Part shown: in pieces, positions 35,583 through 43,757 of the stretch | How the letters are laid out: each line of letters opens with the position of its first letter | Position numbering within the stretch: the stretch's first letter is position 1 | Assembly: GCF_017426705.2 (NCBI RefSeq) | Contig: NZ_CP147251.1 | Coordinates: forward strand, 1,003,501 to 1,067,500 | Length of the DNA: 64,000 nt | Origin: Enterococcus sp. DIV2402 | Lineage (GTDB): Bacteria; Bacillota; Bacilli; Lactobacillales; Enterococcaceae | Reading direction: 5' to 3' | Made by a program: the position numbers and the translations under genes | The notes under the pieces: generated by a model | Seen by the model: the letters and a program-made list of their open reading frames with translations, nothing else | What the model was told of the DNA's origin: nothing | The model's database searches: none

Positions 35583-36836
35583 ATGGAAACAAAAAAAGTT
35601 AATGCTGGTATGGAATACTGGAAAAAAATAATCATCTTGCTTTGTTCAGGCTGGGTAACAATTTGGATTTATCGCTCAGCGTTAGCGCCAGTATATCCAC
35701 AAATTAACGATTCATTAGGAGGCGGCATTTCAGACAGCGCCTTAGGTTCAATTTCAAGTTTTTACTTTTTAGGATATGTTATCATGCAGATTCCTGCTGG
35801 CTTTTTAGTTGATAAAATTGGTAAGAAACAAGTCTTGCTTCCAGGATTTATTTTATTTGGAATTGCTGCGTTCTTAATTTCACAAGCATCAAGTATTGGA
35901 ATGATTTATGCAGGAAGCTTCTTAGCCGGAATTGGTTGTGGATCATTTTATGGAGCTGCGTATTCATTGACTTCACAAAATATTCCACAAGCAAAAAGAA
36001 GTTTCTCAACAGCGATTGTTAATAGTGGTTCGGCGATTGGTTCAGGATTTGGTTTGATTCTTTCTAGTTTACTAGTTGTTCAAATGCAAATGCCTTGGCA
36101 AACTATGATGTACATTTCAGTAGCCTTAATCGTTTGTATGTTAATCGCATTTGCTTTAGTAATCCGCGGAAACAAAGATGACGTAGCATTTATTGAAAAA
36201 GCAAAATTAGAAGAGAAAAAGAAAGCTGCGCCTGAAAAAGTTAAAGAAGATGTATCGTTCAAGAGTTTATTTGCACCAAGAATGTTGTTCACATATATCT
36301 TATATTTTGCAACATGTTATGCGTATTATATGACAGTTACTTGGTTACCAAACTTCTTGGGAACAGAACGTGGCTTCAAAGGTGTAGCGATTGGATTTTC
36401 TGCTTCATTAGTTGCCTTTGCATCAATTCCAGGAGCTTTATTATTCAGTCGTTTAGCTGATAAATACATGAACAAAAAAATTCAATTTATCGTTGTTTTA
36501 GAATTACTAGCTGCGGCAATGTTATTGATTACAGTACAATCAACCAACCAAGTCTTCTTATTGATTGCATTAATCTTATATGGATTCTTAGGAAAATTAG
36601 CGGTAGAACCAATTATCATTTCTTGGTTAGGTGAAAATGCACCAAAAGTTGGTGTTGGAACAACATTAGGTGTATTTAATTTCTTTGGAATGATGTCATC
36701 GGTTATTGCACCACGTTTAACAGGTTCAATTTCAGATATGACTGGTTCAAAAGAAATGGGCTTTTACATTTCAGTCGTTCTATTAGTTGTCGGAACGTTG
36801 CTATTCTTATCAGCAAACTTGAAAAAAGCAAAATAA
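35583..36836 (+). CDS. MFS transporter, ureide island (1)
   Basis: A 417-residue permease with 12 predicted membrane helices and the MFS loop motif DKIGKKQV after TM2. It follows the aminotransferase by 38 bases behind GGAGG and shares its transcript. Relatives of this general type carry organic anions. Allantoate or another ureide is the natural guess from context, but nothing in the sequence proves the substrate. Confidence 0.8.
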   Translation: METKKVNAGMEYWKKIIILLCSGWVTIWIYRSALAPVYPQINDSLGGGISDSALGSISSFYFLGYVIMQIPAGFLVDKIGKKQVLLPGFILFGIAAFLISQASSIGMIYAGSFLAGIGCGSFYGAAYSLTSQNIPQAKRSFSTAIVNSGSAIGSGFGLILSSLLVVQMQMPWQTMMYISVALIVCMLIAFALVIRGNKDDVAFIEKAKLEEKKKAAPEKVKEDVSFKSLFAPRMLFTYILYFATCYAYYMTVTWLPNFLGTERGFKGVAIGFSASLVAFASIPGALLFSRLADKYMNKKIQFIVVLELLAAAMLLITVQSTNQVFLLIALILYGFLGKLAVEPIIISWLGENAPKVGVGTTLGVFNFFGMMSSVIAPRLTGSISDMTGSKEMGFYISVVLLVVGTLLFLSANLKKAK

Positions 36837-36844
36837 TTTTAATC

Positions 36845-36881
36845 AAAGCATGTGAGAATAACTTATTCTCACATGCTTTTT
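36845..36881 (+). terminator. Terminator after first MFS gene
   Basis: AAGCATGTGAGAATA/TATTCTCACATGCTT hairpin with a following T run. Confidence 0.9.
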
Positions 36882-36907
36882 CGCTTTAAGGATAAAAAAG
36901 AACACTA

Positions 36908-36956
36908 AAATTTGGACATTTTTCTATTGTAAGCGTATTCTCCTAACCTTTAAGAT
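36908..36956 (+). promoter_or_regulatory. Promoter of second MFS gene with cre and conserved upstream element
   Basis: AAATTTGGACATTTTT (from 36908) and a cre-like TTGTAAGCGTATTCTC (36927-36942, 14 of 16 consensus positions), then -10 TAAGAT (36951-36956). The arrangement and spacing copy those at 24371-24418. Confidence 0.5.
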
Positions 36957-37015
36957 AAAGGCAATAAAACAACATCATATTGTTTTAAAAAAAAGAGTAG
37001 AAAAGAGGGGAAAAT

Positions 37016-38263
37016 ATGAAGAGAACAAGCGAACCATCAGGAGTAAAAGTTAGTAATAACTACTGGATTAAAGTTGTAGCTATCTTTTTTGTTGGTTGGG
37101 TATTGATGTATGCAACAAGAACAATCTTTAATCCAATCATGGGCGTTGTTGGTGAAGAATTTGGTTTGAGTAACACACAATTAGGTTTAGCGAATAGTAT
37201 GTTCTTCTTAACTTACGCAATTGCTCAGATACCATTTGGTGTTATTGGTGATAAAATCGGAAGGAAATTGGTTATTACCATCGGATTTATTGTCTTAGCT
37301 ATTATGACTTATTTAACAGGAATAGCAACAACATTTGTTTTATTCTTAATGATTCGAGCATTTGCTGGGATTGGTCAAGGCGCATATTATGGTCCGCAAT
37401 ATGCGTTATCTACTGAAGCAATTCCTGATAACAAACGAACAGTCGGAAACGCAATCATCAATAGTGGGATGGCGTTTGGTACCTCAGGAGGGTATTTACT
37501 ATCAAGTAAATTAGTTTTAGAAAATGGGGAACATTGGAGCAAACCATTTTATATTATGGCTGTACCAACGCTGATTGTCGGCATTTTATTTTTTATTGTT
37601 TTGAAAGAAAAAGTTATTCGACCAGAAGATGTGAATAAAACTGCTCAAGAAGCACCTGTAAAACAAAAAGGATCTTTAATTGCAATTTTTAGTAATCGTA
37701 ATTTATTAGCTGCGTTTATTTTATGTTTTACAAGTATCTATGCAAACTTTGTAATTATTACCTGGTTGCCTCAATTTTTAATTGCTGAGCGAGGCTTCGA
37801 AGGTTCAAGTGTTGGATTTATTTCTTCTTTAGTTCCATGGGCATCAATACCTGGAGCGTTATTATTTGCACGCATTAACGATAAATTAGGGAAAGCGAAA
37901 CCGCTTGTTTTCACTTTGGTTCCATTAGCAATCCTTTCTGTTTTTGCGATTGCCTTTGTCCAAGATAGAACAATCTTAATCGCGATGTTGGTTTTATATG
38001 GATTAACAGGTAAATTAGCTCTAGATCCGATTGTAGTAACTTATGTAACAAGAAATGCACCAGCTAATGCGTTAGGTACAACCTTGAGTGCGTATAACTT
38101 TATTGGTATGTCTGGTTCAATCTTAGCACCTTATGTAACAGGGTATTTAGCTGATACATTAGGATCAATGCAAGTAGGTTTTTATTTAGCTAGTATCTTA
38201 TTAATTATTGGTGTCATTTTATTTGCACTATTGGCTAAAGAAAAAAGTGCGACTCCTAATTAA
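37016..38263 (+). CDS. MFS transporter, ureide island (2)
   Basis: A 415-residue, 12-helix permease similar in layout to the one at 35583 (DKIGRKLV after TM2, AGIGQGAYYGPQYALSTEAIP in TM4-loop). It has its own promoter, with the same cre and upstream element as the fdrA-ylbE operon, and so probably belongs to the same regulon. The transported compound is unknown; allantoin, allantoate or ureidoglycolate are candidates by context. Confidence 0.8.
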   Translation: MKRTSEPSGVKVSNNYWIKVVAIFFVGWVLMYATRTIFNPIMGVVGEEFGLSNTQLGLANSMFFLTYAIAQIPFGVIGDKIGRKLVITIGFIVLAIMTYLTGIATTFVLFLMIRAFAGIGQGAYYGPQYALSTEAIPDNKRTVGNAIINSGMAFGTSGGYLLSSKLVLENGEHWSKPFYIMAVPTLIVGILFFIVLKEKVIRPEDVNKTAQEAPVKQKGSLIAIFSNRNLLAAFILCFTSIYANFVIITWLPQFLIAERGFEGSSVGFISSLVPWASIPGALLFARINDKLGKAKPLVFTLVPLAILSVFAIAFVQDRTILIAMLVLYGLTGKLALDPIVVTYVTRNAPANALGTTLSAYNFIGMSGSILAPYVTGYLADTLGSMQVGFYLASILLIIGVILFALLAKEKSATPN

Positions 38264-38304
38264 AGGCATGAATATTTTCTTTGTTTGAATTTAGTGTATA
38301 CTAT

Positions 38305-38340
38305 AAACTGACTATCTTTATTTATTAAGATAGTCAGTTT
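38305..38340 (+). terminator. Hairpin between second MFS gene and symporter gene
   Basis: 14-base-pair stem AAACTGACTATCTT/AAGATAGTCAGTTT with an eight-base loop and only a short T run. It may terminate or attenuate. Confidence 0.6.
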
Positions 38341-38389
38341 GCATGTAAAGAAAAAGTTTTAAAATTCTGAAATTGAAAAAGGAGAGAAT

Positions 38390-39619
38390 ATGAAAAAGAA
38401 AATTTCGATGACGAGTCAAATTGTCATTGCTGTGGTTATTGGTATATTGGTTGGTATACTAGTTCCATCAATGGCACAACATTTAAAAATTGTAGGTGAT
38501 TTGTTCTTACGATTAATGCAAATGGCTATTCCGGTTTTAATTTTAGGCCAAATTATTCAAGCGGTTGCAAGTATTGAATCAAAAGAACTAACGAATTTAG
38601 GTGGACGCACAATTTTTGTGTTTGGTTGTTCTTCGCTTTTAGCAGCTACTTGGGGCATTTTGATGGCAGTCGTATTTAATGCTGGTAGCGGAACGGATCT
38701 GTCGAATGTGCAAGAGACAGCTATTGAAGCACAAGAAATATCCTTTTCCGAAACCTTTTTAGGCTTTATCCCTACGAACATTTTTGCGTCACTTTCAAGT
38801 GGTACCATTGTTCAAATTATTGTTTTTGCGCTATTTTTCGGGATTGCATTAAATAAGTTTATGAGCAAACATCCTGAATCAGGGCTTGCTCAAATCATTG
38901 TTGATTTTAATGAAGTTATTTTGATGATTATTCGCTATGTGATGATTATTGCACCACTAGGTATTTTTGCTCTTATTGCATCAACAATTAGTAATTTAGG
39001 CCCAGAAATTATTTTGTCCTTGCTTTCTTATTTGGGCGTGTATGGTTTAGCTACATTGTTATTCTTGGGATTATGGATTACCTTCATTACATTATATGTA
39101 GGTGTCAACCCACTACGTTTAATCAAAAATATGAAAAACATGACTATCATGGCTTTGGCGACAACTTCCTCAGCCATTACTTTGCCAACTGCAATGGAGG
39201 AAACGCAAAATAAATTAGGTGTAAGTGATCGTATCACCAACTTAGTCTTACCTCTAGGAATGTCGTTAAATAGTAACGGTTCAGCGATGCATATGGCCAT
39301 TACGGTAATGACCATTTCCCAAATGTATCAAATCGATTTTAGTATCTCGCAAATGATTTATGTCGCTATTGCTGCAACAGTAATTTCTTTAGCCAATGCA
39401 GTAGTACCAGGTGCAGGCTTAGTTTCTTTAGCGATTATTGTCCCACAAATGGGTCTGCCAATTGAAAGTATTGCGATTTTTGCTGGTGTCGAGTGGTTTG
39501 TCGGTATGTTACGAACCATCTTAAATGTAAATTCCGATGTTTATTCAGCGATTGTTGTTGCTAAATCAGTTAATGAAATTGACTATGATGTTTTTAACGG
39601 CAAAAAAGTAATTGGATAA
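38390..39619 (+). CDS. Dicarboxylate/amino acid:cation symporter (SDF family)
   Basis: A 409-residue membrane symporter of the GltP/DctA family, recognised by the serine-rich TTSSAITLPT of hairpin loop 1 and the MSLNSNGSAMHMAI segment of TM7. Substrates of the family are glutamate, aspartate, C4-dicarboxylates or serine/threonine. The place at the end of the ureide island could mean uptake or exchange of a carboxylate, but this is only contextual. ATG 38390 follows AAAAGGAGAG. Confidence 0.85.
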   Translation: MKKKISMTSQIVIAVVIGILVGILVPSMAQHLKIVGDLFLRLMQMAIPVLILGQIIQAVASIESKELTNLGGRTIFVFGCSSLLAATWGILMAVVFNAGSGTDLSNVQETAIEAQEISFSETFLGFIPTNIFASLSSGTIVQIIVFALFFGIALNKFMSKHPESGLAQIIVDFNEVILMIIRYVMIIAPLGIFALIASTISNLGPEIILSLLSYLGVYGLATLLFLGLWITFITLYVGVNPLRLIKNMKNMTIMALATTSSAITLPTAMEETQNKLGVSDRITNLVLPLGMSLNSNGSAMHMAITVMTISQMYQIDFSISQMIYVAIAATVISLANAVVPGAGLVSLAIIVPQMGLPIESIAIFAGVEWFVGMLRTILNVNSDVYSAIVVAKSVNEIDYDVFNGKKVIG

Positions 39620-39625
39620 TAAATG

Positions 39626-39662
39626 AACAGCTAGTTTCTTTAGAGAAATCAGCTGTTTTTTT
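39626..39662 (+). terminator. Terminator after symporter gene
   Basis: AACAGCT/AGCTGTT stem continued by an inner TTTCT/AGAAA helix, then seven T. Confidence 0.85.
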
Positions 39663-39880
39663 AATAAATCGCTGATAGAATCATTGGAATCTTCTTTTTA
39701 AGAATGAAGTTATGTTATACTGTAGAAGAATCTTTTCGTGTAGGTAGAAGATATAACACTGCGATTTTCGTAAAATGTGTTGTATAATGAATAGGATAAT
39801 AATGAACGTGTTTCTTATTTAAAAATAAATATACATACTTATAAGAAGTAGTAAATATAAACAATTGAGAGGTGAAAATT

Positions 39881-41560
39881 TTGAGTAAAATCAAAATTAT
39901 TCCCCTTAGTGGTGTGCGAGAAAATGGTAAAAACTTGTACATTGCTGAAGTGGGAGAGGATATATTTGTGCTAGACTGTGGTCTACGCTATCCAGAAAAT
40001 GAGTTATTAGGAATCGATACGGTCATTCCTGATTTCACGTATTTAGAAGACAATGCCGAGCGTGTGGCGGGTGTATTTTTAACACATGGACATGCTGATG
40101 CAATTGGCGCATTACCATACTTTTTAGAAAAAATCCAAGCACCAGTATTTGGGACAAAATTAACAATTGAATTAGCTAAATTAACCGTACAACGTTACGA
40201 ACCAACAAAGAAATTTAAAGAATTCCACGTCATTGATGTGCATTCTGAAATTGACTTTGGTTCTGCAACTGTTAGCTTCTTTCCAACAACACATTCGATT
40301 CCTGATTCAGTCGGAATCAGTTTGAAAACACCAGCTGGCAATATCGTTTATACAGGAGACTTTAAATTTGATCAGGCAGCTGTTCCGATGTATCAAACAG
40401 ATTTTGCTCGTCTAGCGGAGATTGGTAAAGAAGGCGTGTTGGCTTTATTAAGTACTTCAAGCAACGCTGAAAATCCTGCCACAGTAGCTTCAGAAGCTCA
40501 AATTGCGGATGAAGTCTATGATACCATTCGTTATTGGGAAGGTCGCATTATTGTTGCTTGTGTTGCTAGTAACTTACAACGTGTACAACAAGTGATGGAT
40601 GCTGCTTATCGTTCGGGCCGCAAAGTGGCATTGACGGGACAAGACTTTGGTAAAATTATTCGTACGGCGATGAAGTTAGGTAAATTAGAAATTCCTGATG
40701 AAGCTATTTTAATTACTCAAAAAGAAATGAAAAACTATGATGACGACCAATTAGTTATTTTAGAAACTGGTCGAATGGGTGAACCAATCAAAGCTTTACA
40801 ACGAATGGCAAGTGGTGCTCACCGTACATTACGGATTAAAGAGGGCGATTTGGTTTATATTACTACAACGCCAACGATTGCGATGGAAACCTTTGTAGCA
40901 AAAACAGAAGATATTATTTATCGTGCCGGTGCTACTGTGAAAAATATTTCGGATAACTTACGCGTATCCGGGCATGCAAGTCCAAATGATTTGCAGTTAA
41001 TGTTGAACCTAATGAAACCAAAATATTTTATTCCAGTACAAGGAGAATATCGTTTGCTTTCAGCCCATGCCAGTTTAGCGCAAGAAGTAGGTTTGCCATT
41101 AAACCGTATCTTTATTACTGCGCGTGGGGACGTCTTGGAATACGACAAAGGCGAGCTAACAACGGCCGGTTCAGTTCCCGCAGAAAATGTTATGGTTGAT
41201 GGAATTGGTGTCGGTGATATTGGTAATATTGTCTTAAAAGACCGTAAAGTGTTATCAGAAGATGGTATCTTTGTCGCTGTTGTGACCATTAATCGCCGAG
41301 AAAAACGAATTGTATCGAAACCACAGATTACTTCTAGAGGTTTTGTTTATGTCAAAGCAAGTCGTGACTTGATTCGTGAAGGTGGCGAAATGGTTGAGCA
41401 AATTGTTGACAAACATCTCCATGAAGACGATTTTGAATGGAGTAAATTAAAACAAGATATTCGTGACCAATTAAGTCGTTATTTGTTTGAACAAACAAAA
41501 CGTCGACCAGTGATTTTACCGGTCATCATGGAAGCTAGTCAACGAAATAGAAGAAGATAA
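39881..41560 (+). CDS. rnjB: Ribonuclease J2
   Basis: Metallo-beta-lactamase/beta-CASP ribonuclease, 559 residues, partner of RNase J1 in mRNA decay and 5' processing. The metal motif reads HGHADA where active J1 enzymes have HGHEDH, so at least one ligand His is missing, as is usual for J2 of lactic acid bacteria. The beta-CASP domain (about 210-360) and the RNase J C-terminal domain (about 450-559) are present. TTG 39881, six bases after GAGAGGTG, is the better start; GTG 39872 lies within the ribosome site. Confidence 0.9.
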   Translation: MSKIKIIPLSGVRENGKNLYIAEVGEDIFVLDCGLRYPENELLGIDTVIPDFTYLEDNAERVAGVFLTHGHADAIGALPYFLEKIQAPVFGTKLTIELAKLTVQRYEPTKKFKEFHVIDVHSEIDFGSATVSFFPTTHSIPDSVGISLKTPAGNIVYTGDFKFDQAAVPMYQTDFARLAEIGKEGVLALLSTSSNAENPATVASEAQIADEVYDTIRYWEGRIIVACVASNLQRVQQVMDAAYRSGRKVALTGQDFGKIIRTAMKLGKLEIPDEAILITQKEMKNYDDDQLVILETGRMGEPIKALQRMASGAHRTLRIKEGDLVYITTTPTIAMETFVAKTEDIIYRAGATVKNISDNLRVSGHASPNDLQLMLNLMKPKYFIPVQGEYRLLSAHASLAQEVGLPLNRIFITARGDVLEYDKGELTTAGSVPAENVMVDGIGVGDIGNIVLKDRKVLSEDGIFVAVVTINRREKRIVSKPQITSRGFVYVKASRDLIREGGEMVEQIVDKHLHEDDFEWSKLKQDIRDQLSRYLFEQTKRRPVILPVIMEASQRNRRR

Positions 41561-41603
41561 GCGCTACGATAGTGACAACAGTCGTTAACATTGAATGAAA
41601 ATA

Positions 41604-41650
41604 AATAGAGCAACAAGGAAATCAACGTGATTTGCTTGTTGCTCTATTTT
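41604..41650 (+). terminator. Terminator after rnjB
   Basis: Long stem AATAGAGCAACAAG/CTTGTTGCTCTATT topped by AAATCA/TGATTT, followed by T-rich sequence. Confidence 0.88.
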
Positions 41651-41665
41651 TCATTTGCCAACAAA

Positions 41666-41938
41666 TTAGGGGGCTAAAGGACCACCTGATAAAGCTATAA
41701 TGAAAAGTACAACGATAAAAATCAAAGGATTTAAACTAATTATAAATGAAAAAATATCTATTTTTTGTTTATATTTTTTATAGGCTCCGACTGTACTTAT
41801 ACATAACAGCAAAGAAAGAATACCCACTATAGGCGTTCCAAAATCGACATCGGTTAAAAAAATTCTTGTGGGAGGAAACCACACCATTAATAGAATTATT
41901 AGGGCACCAATAAAATTAACTAGAGATATTTTTTTCAT
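41666..41938 (-). CDS. Small three-helix membrane protein of unknown function
   Basis: A 90-residue hydrophobic protein with three predicted membrane helices (about 5-20, 35-52, 63-83) and short basic loops (KKYKQK). A perfect AAGGAGG lies eight bases before ATG 41938, which argues that it is translated. I do not recognise a family. It is alone, between rnjB and the mannitol operon. Confidence 0.6.
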   Translation of the reverse strand: MKKISLVNFIGALIILLMVWFPPTRIFLTDVDFGTPIVGILSLLLCISTVGAYKKYKQKIDIFSFIISLNPLIFIVVLFIIALSGGPLAP

Positions 41939-42029
41939 AGAATGCCTCCTTCTTGTAAAACGCTTTCTTTAATTGTAACATAACTTTAAGTATGGTTTTA
42001 TGAAAATCTATCTTTGAGCTAAATGCTAG

Positions 42030-42045
42030 TTGCAAACGATGTTAC
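42030..42045 (+). promoter_or_regulatory. Candidate cre site upstream of mtlA
   Basis: TTGCAAACGATGTTAC fits the cre consensus except at two positions in its right half. It is about 110 bases upstream of the mtlA -35, so its effect is uncertain. Confidence 0.3.
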
Positions 42046-42115
42046 TAGGTATTTATAAAGCAGTTCAACGTAGTGATTATATTCATTTGTTATTGTTATT
42101 TTTCACATACAATGA

Positions 42116-42135
42116 TGGCACAAAGAAGTGTGCCA
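42116..42135 (+). promoter_or_regulatory. MtlR-type operator upstream of mtlA
   Basis: Perfect inverted repeat TGGCACA-N6-TGTGCCA, ending 19 bases before the -35 box. It resembles the Bacillus MtlR box (TTGNCACA-N4-TGTGNCAA) but with a six-base centre. The position suits an activator. Confidence 0.65.
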
Positions 42136-42154
42136 AAACTCCATATAGAAACAA

Positions 42155-42183
42155 TTGAAAACCCTACCAAAATAATTTAGACT
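42155..42183 (+). promoter_or_regulatory. mtlA promoter
   Basis: -35 TTGAAA (42155-42160), 17-base spacer, -10 TAGACT (42178-42183). Confidence 0.65.
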
Positions 42184-42230
42184 AAGTGTGTAAAGAAAAA
42201 TAATTTATTTATTGGGAGGAGAGAAATGAC

Positions 42231-43658
42231 ATGGCGGAAGAGAAAAAAGGAATGAAAGCCAAGGTTCAACGTTTCGGAAGTTATTTAAGCGGAATGGTGA
42301 TGCCAAACATTGGTGCCTTTATTGCGTGGGGTGTTATTACAGCATTATTTATTGGAACAGGTTGGTGGCCAAATGAACAGTTAGCAACAATGGTTGACCC
42401 AATGATCAAGTATTTATTGCCATTATTAATTGGATATACAGGCGGAAGCATGGTTCATGGTCAACGTGGTGCAGTGGTTGGGGCAATTGCTACGATGGGG
42501 GTAATCGTCGGATCAGAAGTGCCAATGTTTATTGGGGCAATGATTATGGGCCCAATTGGTGGTTGGTGTATTAAGAAATTTGATGACTTATTCTCAGATA
42601 AAATTCGTGCCGGATTTGAAATGTTAGTCAATAACTTTTCAGCAGGGTTAATTGGTTTTGCGTTAGCAATTTTAGGATTTTATGGTATTGGACCTGTAGT
42701 TAGTTCATTAACAACAATGATGGGAAATGGCGTAGAAGCTATTGTCAATGCGAATTTATTACCATTAGCGAATATCTTTATTGAACCAGCAAAAATTTTA
42801 TTCTTAAATAATGCAATTAATCATGGTATTTTAACACCGTTAGGAACAGAACAATCTCTTGAAACAGGAAAATCAATTCTATTCTTATTAGAAGCGAACC
42901 CTGGTCCAGGTTTGGGCATATTGTTAGCGTATACATTGTTTGGTAAAGGTTCAGCGAAGTCTTCTGCACCAGGCGCAGTAGTTATCCAATTCTTAGGTGG
43001 GATTCATGAAATTTATTTCCCATATGTAATGATGAAACCAGTTTTATTCTTAGCCGTTATTGGTGGTGGGGTTTCAGGAACATTCGTTTTCCAATTGTTA
43101 AATGCAGGCTTGCAGGCAGCCGCTTCACCAGGATCAATTATTGCAATCTTAGGTATGGCACCTAAAGGCGGCCATCTACCAGTAATTGCTGGTGTGGTTG
43201 TTGCAGCCGTTGTTTCTTTCTTGATTTCGATGGTTATCTTGAAATCTGATCGTTCAACAGAAGATGAATTTGCAGCAACACAAGAAGCCGTTGCAGCTGC
43301 GAAAGCCGAAAGTAAAGGTCAAGCACAAACAGCGGTAGTAGAAGAAACAGTTGTTGAAGCACCAACAGCAGATAAACAAATTGATAAAATTATCTTTGCT
43401 TGTGATGCTGGAATGGGTTCAAGTGCGATGGGCGCATCGGTCTTACGTAACATGATTAAAAAAGCTGGCGTTGATGTTCCAGTAACCAATTCAGCAATTA
43501 ACAATCTAAAAGACGAACCAAACACTTTAATCGTCACACAAGTTGAGTTATATGAACGTGCAAAACAAAAAGCACCATCTTCTGATTTTGTGACAGTTGA
43601 AAACTTTATGAATAGTCCACGTTATGAAGAAGTTGTTAATCGAATGAAAGAACAATAA
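42231..43658 (+). CDS. mtlA: PTS mannitol transporter EIICB
   Basis: Imports and phosphorylates mannitol. The 475-residue protein has the membrane EIIC domain (about 1-345, with the EIIC motif GGIHEIYFPYV) and, after an Ala/Glu-rich linker, an EIIB domain with the phosphocysteine Cys391 in ACDAGMGSSAMG. EIIA is separate (mtlF). The start ATG 42231 follows GGGAGGAG. A hairpin after the gene probably lowers read-through into mtlR. Confidence 0.95.
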   Translation: MAEEKKGMKAKVQRFGSYLSGMVMPNIGAFIAWGVITALFIGTGWWPNEQLATMVDPMIKYLLPLLIGYTGGSMVHGQRGAVVGAIATMGVIVGSEVPMFIGAMIMGPIGGWCIKKFDDLFSDKIRAGFEMLVNNFSAGLIGFALAILGFYGIGPVVSSLTTMMGNGVEAIVNANLLPLANIFIEPAKILFLNNAINHGILTPLGTEQSLETGKSILFLLEANPGPGLGILLAYTLFGKGSAKSSAPGAVVIQFLGGIHEIYFPYVMMKPVLFLAVIGGGVSGTFVFQLLNAGLQAAASPGSIIAILGMAPKGGHLPVIAGVVVAAVVSFLISMVILKSDRSTEDEFAATQEAVAAAKAESKGQAQTAVVEETVVEAPTADKQIDKIIFACDAGMGSSAMGASVLRNMIKKAGVDVPVTNSAINNLKDEPNTLIVTQVELYERAKQKAPSSDFVTVENFMNSPRYEEVVNRMKEQ

Positions 43659-43700
43659 GCATCATAGCTAGCTGTTTGCTCGCTACTTGATTGAACATGG

Positions 43701-43740
43701 GGCGAAAAGCAGGGAGATTACTCACTGCTTTTTGCCATTT
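43701..43740 (+). terminator. Partial terminator between mtlA and mtlR
   Basis: Stem GGCGAAAAGCAG/CTGCTTTTTGCC with a 12-base loop, followed by ATTTTA. It ends just before the mtlR ribosome site. Confidence 0.6.
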
Positions 43741-43757
43741 TAGAGGAGGTGAATAAC

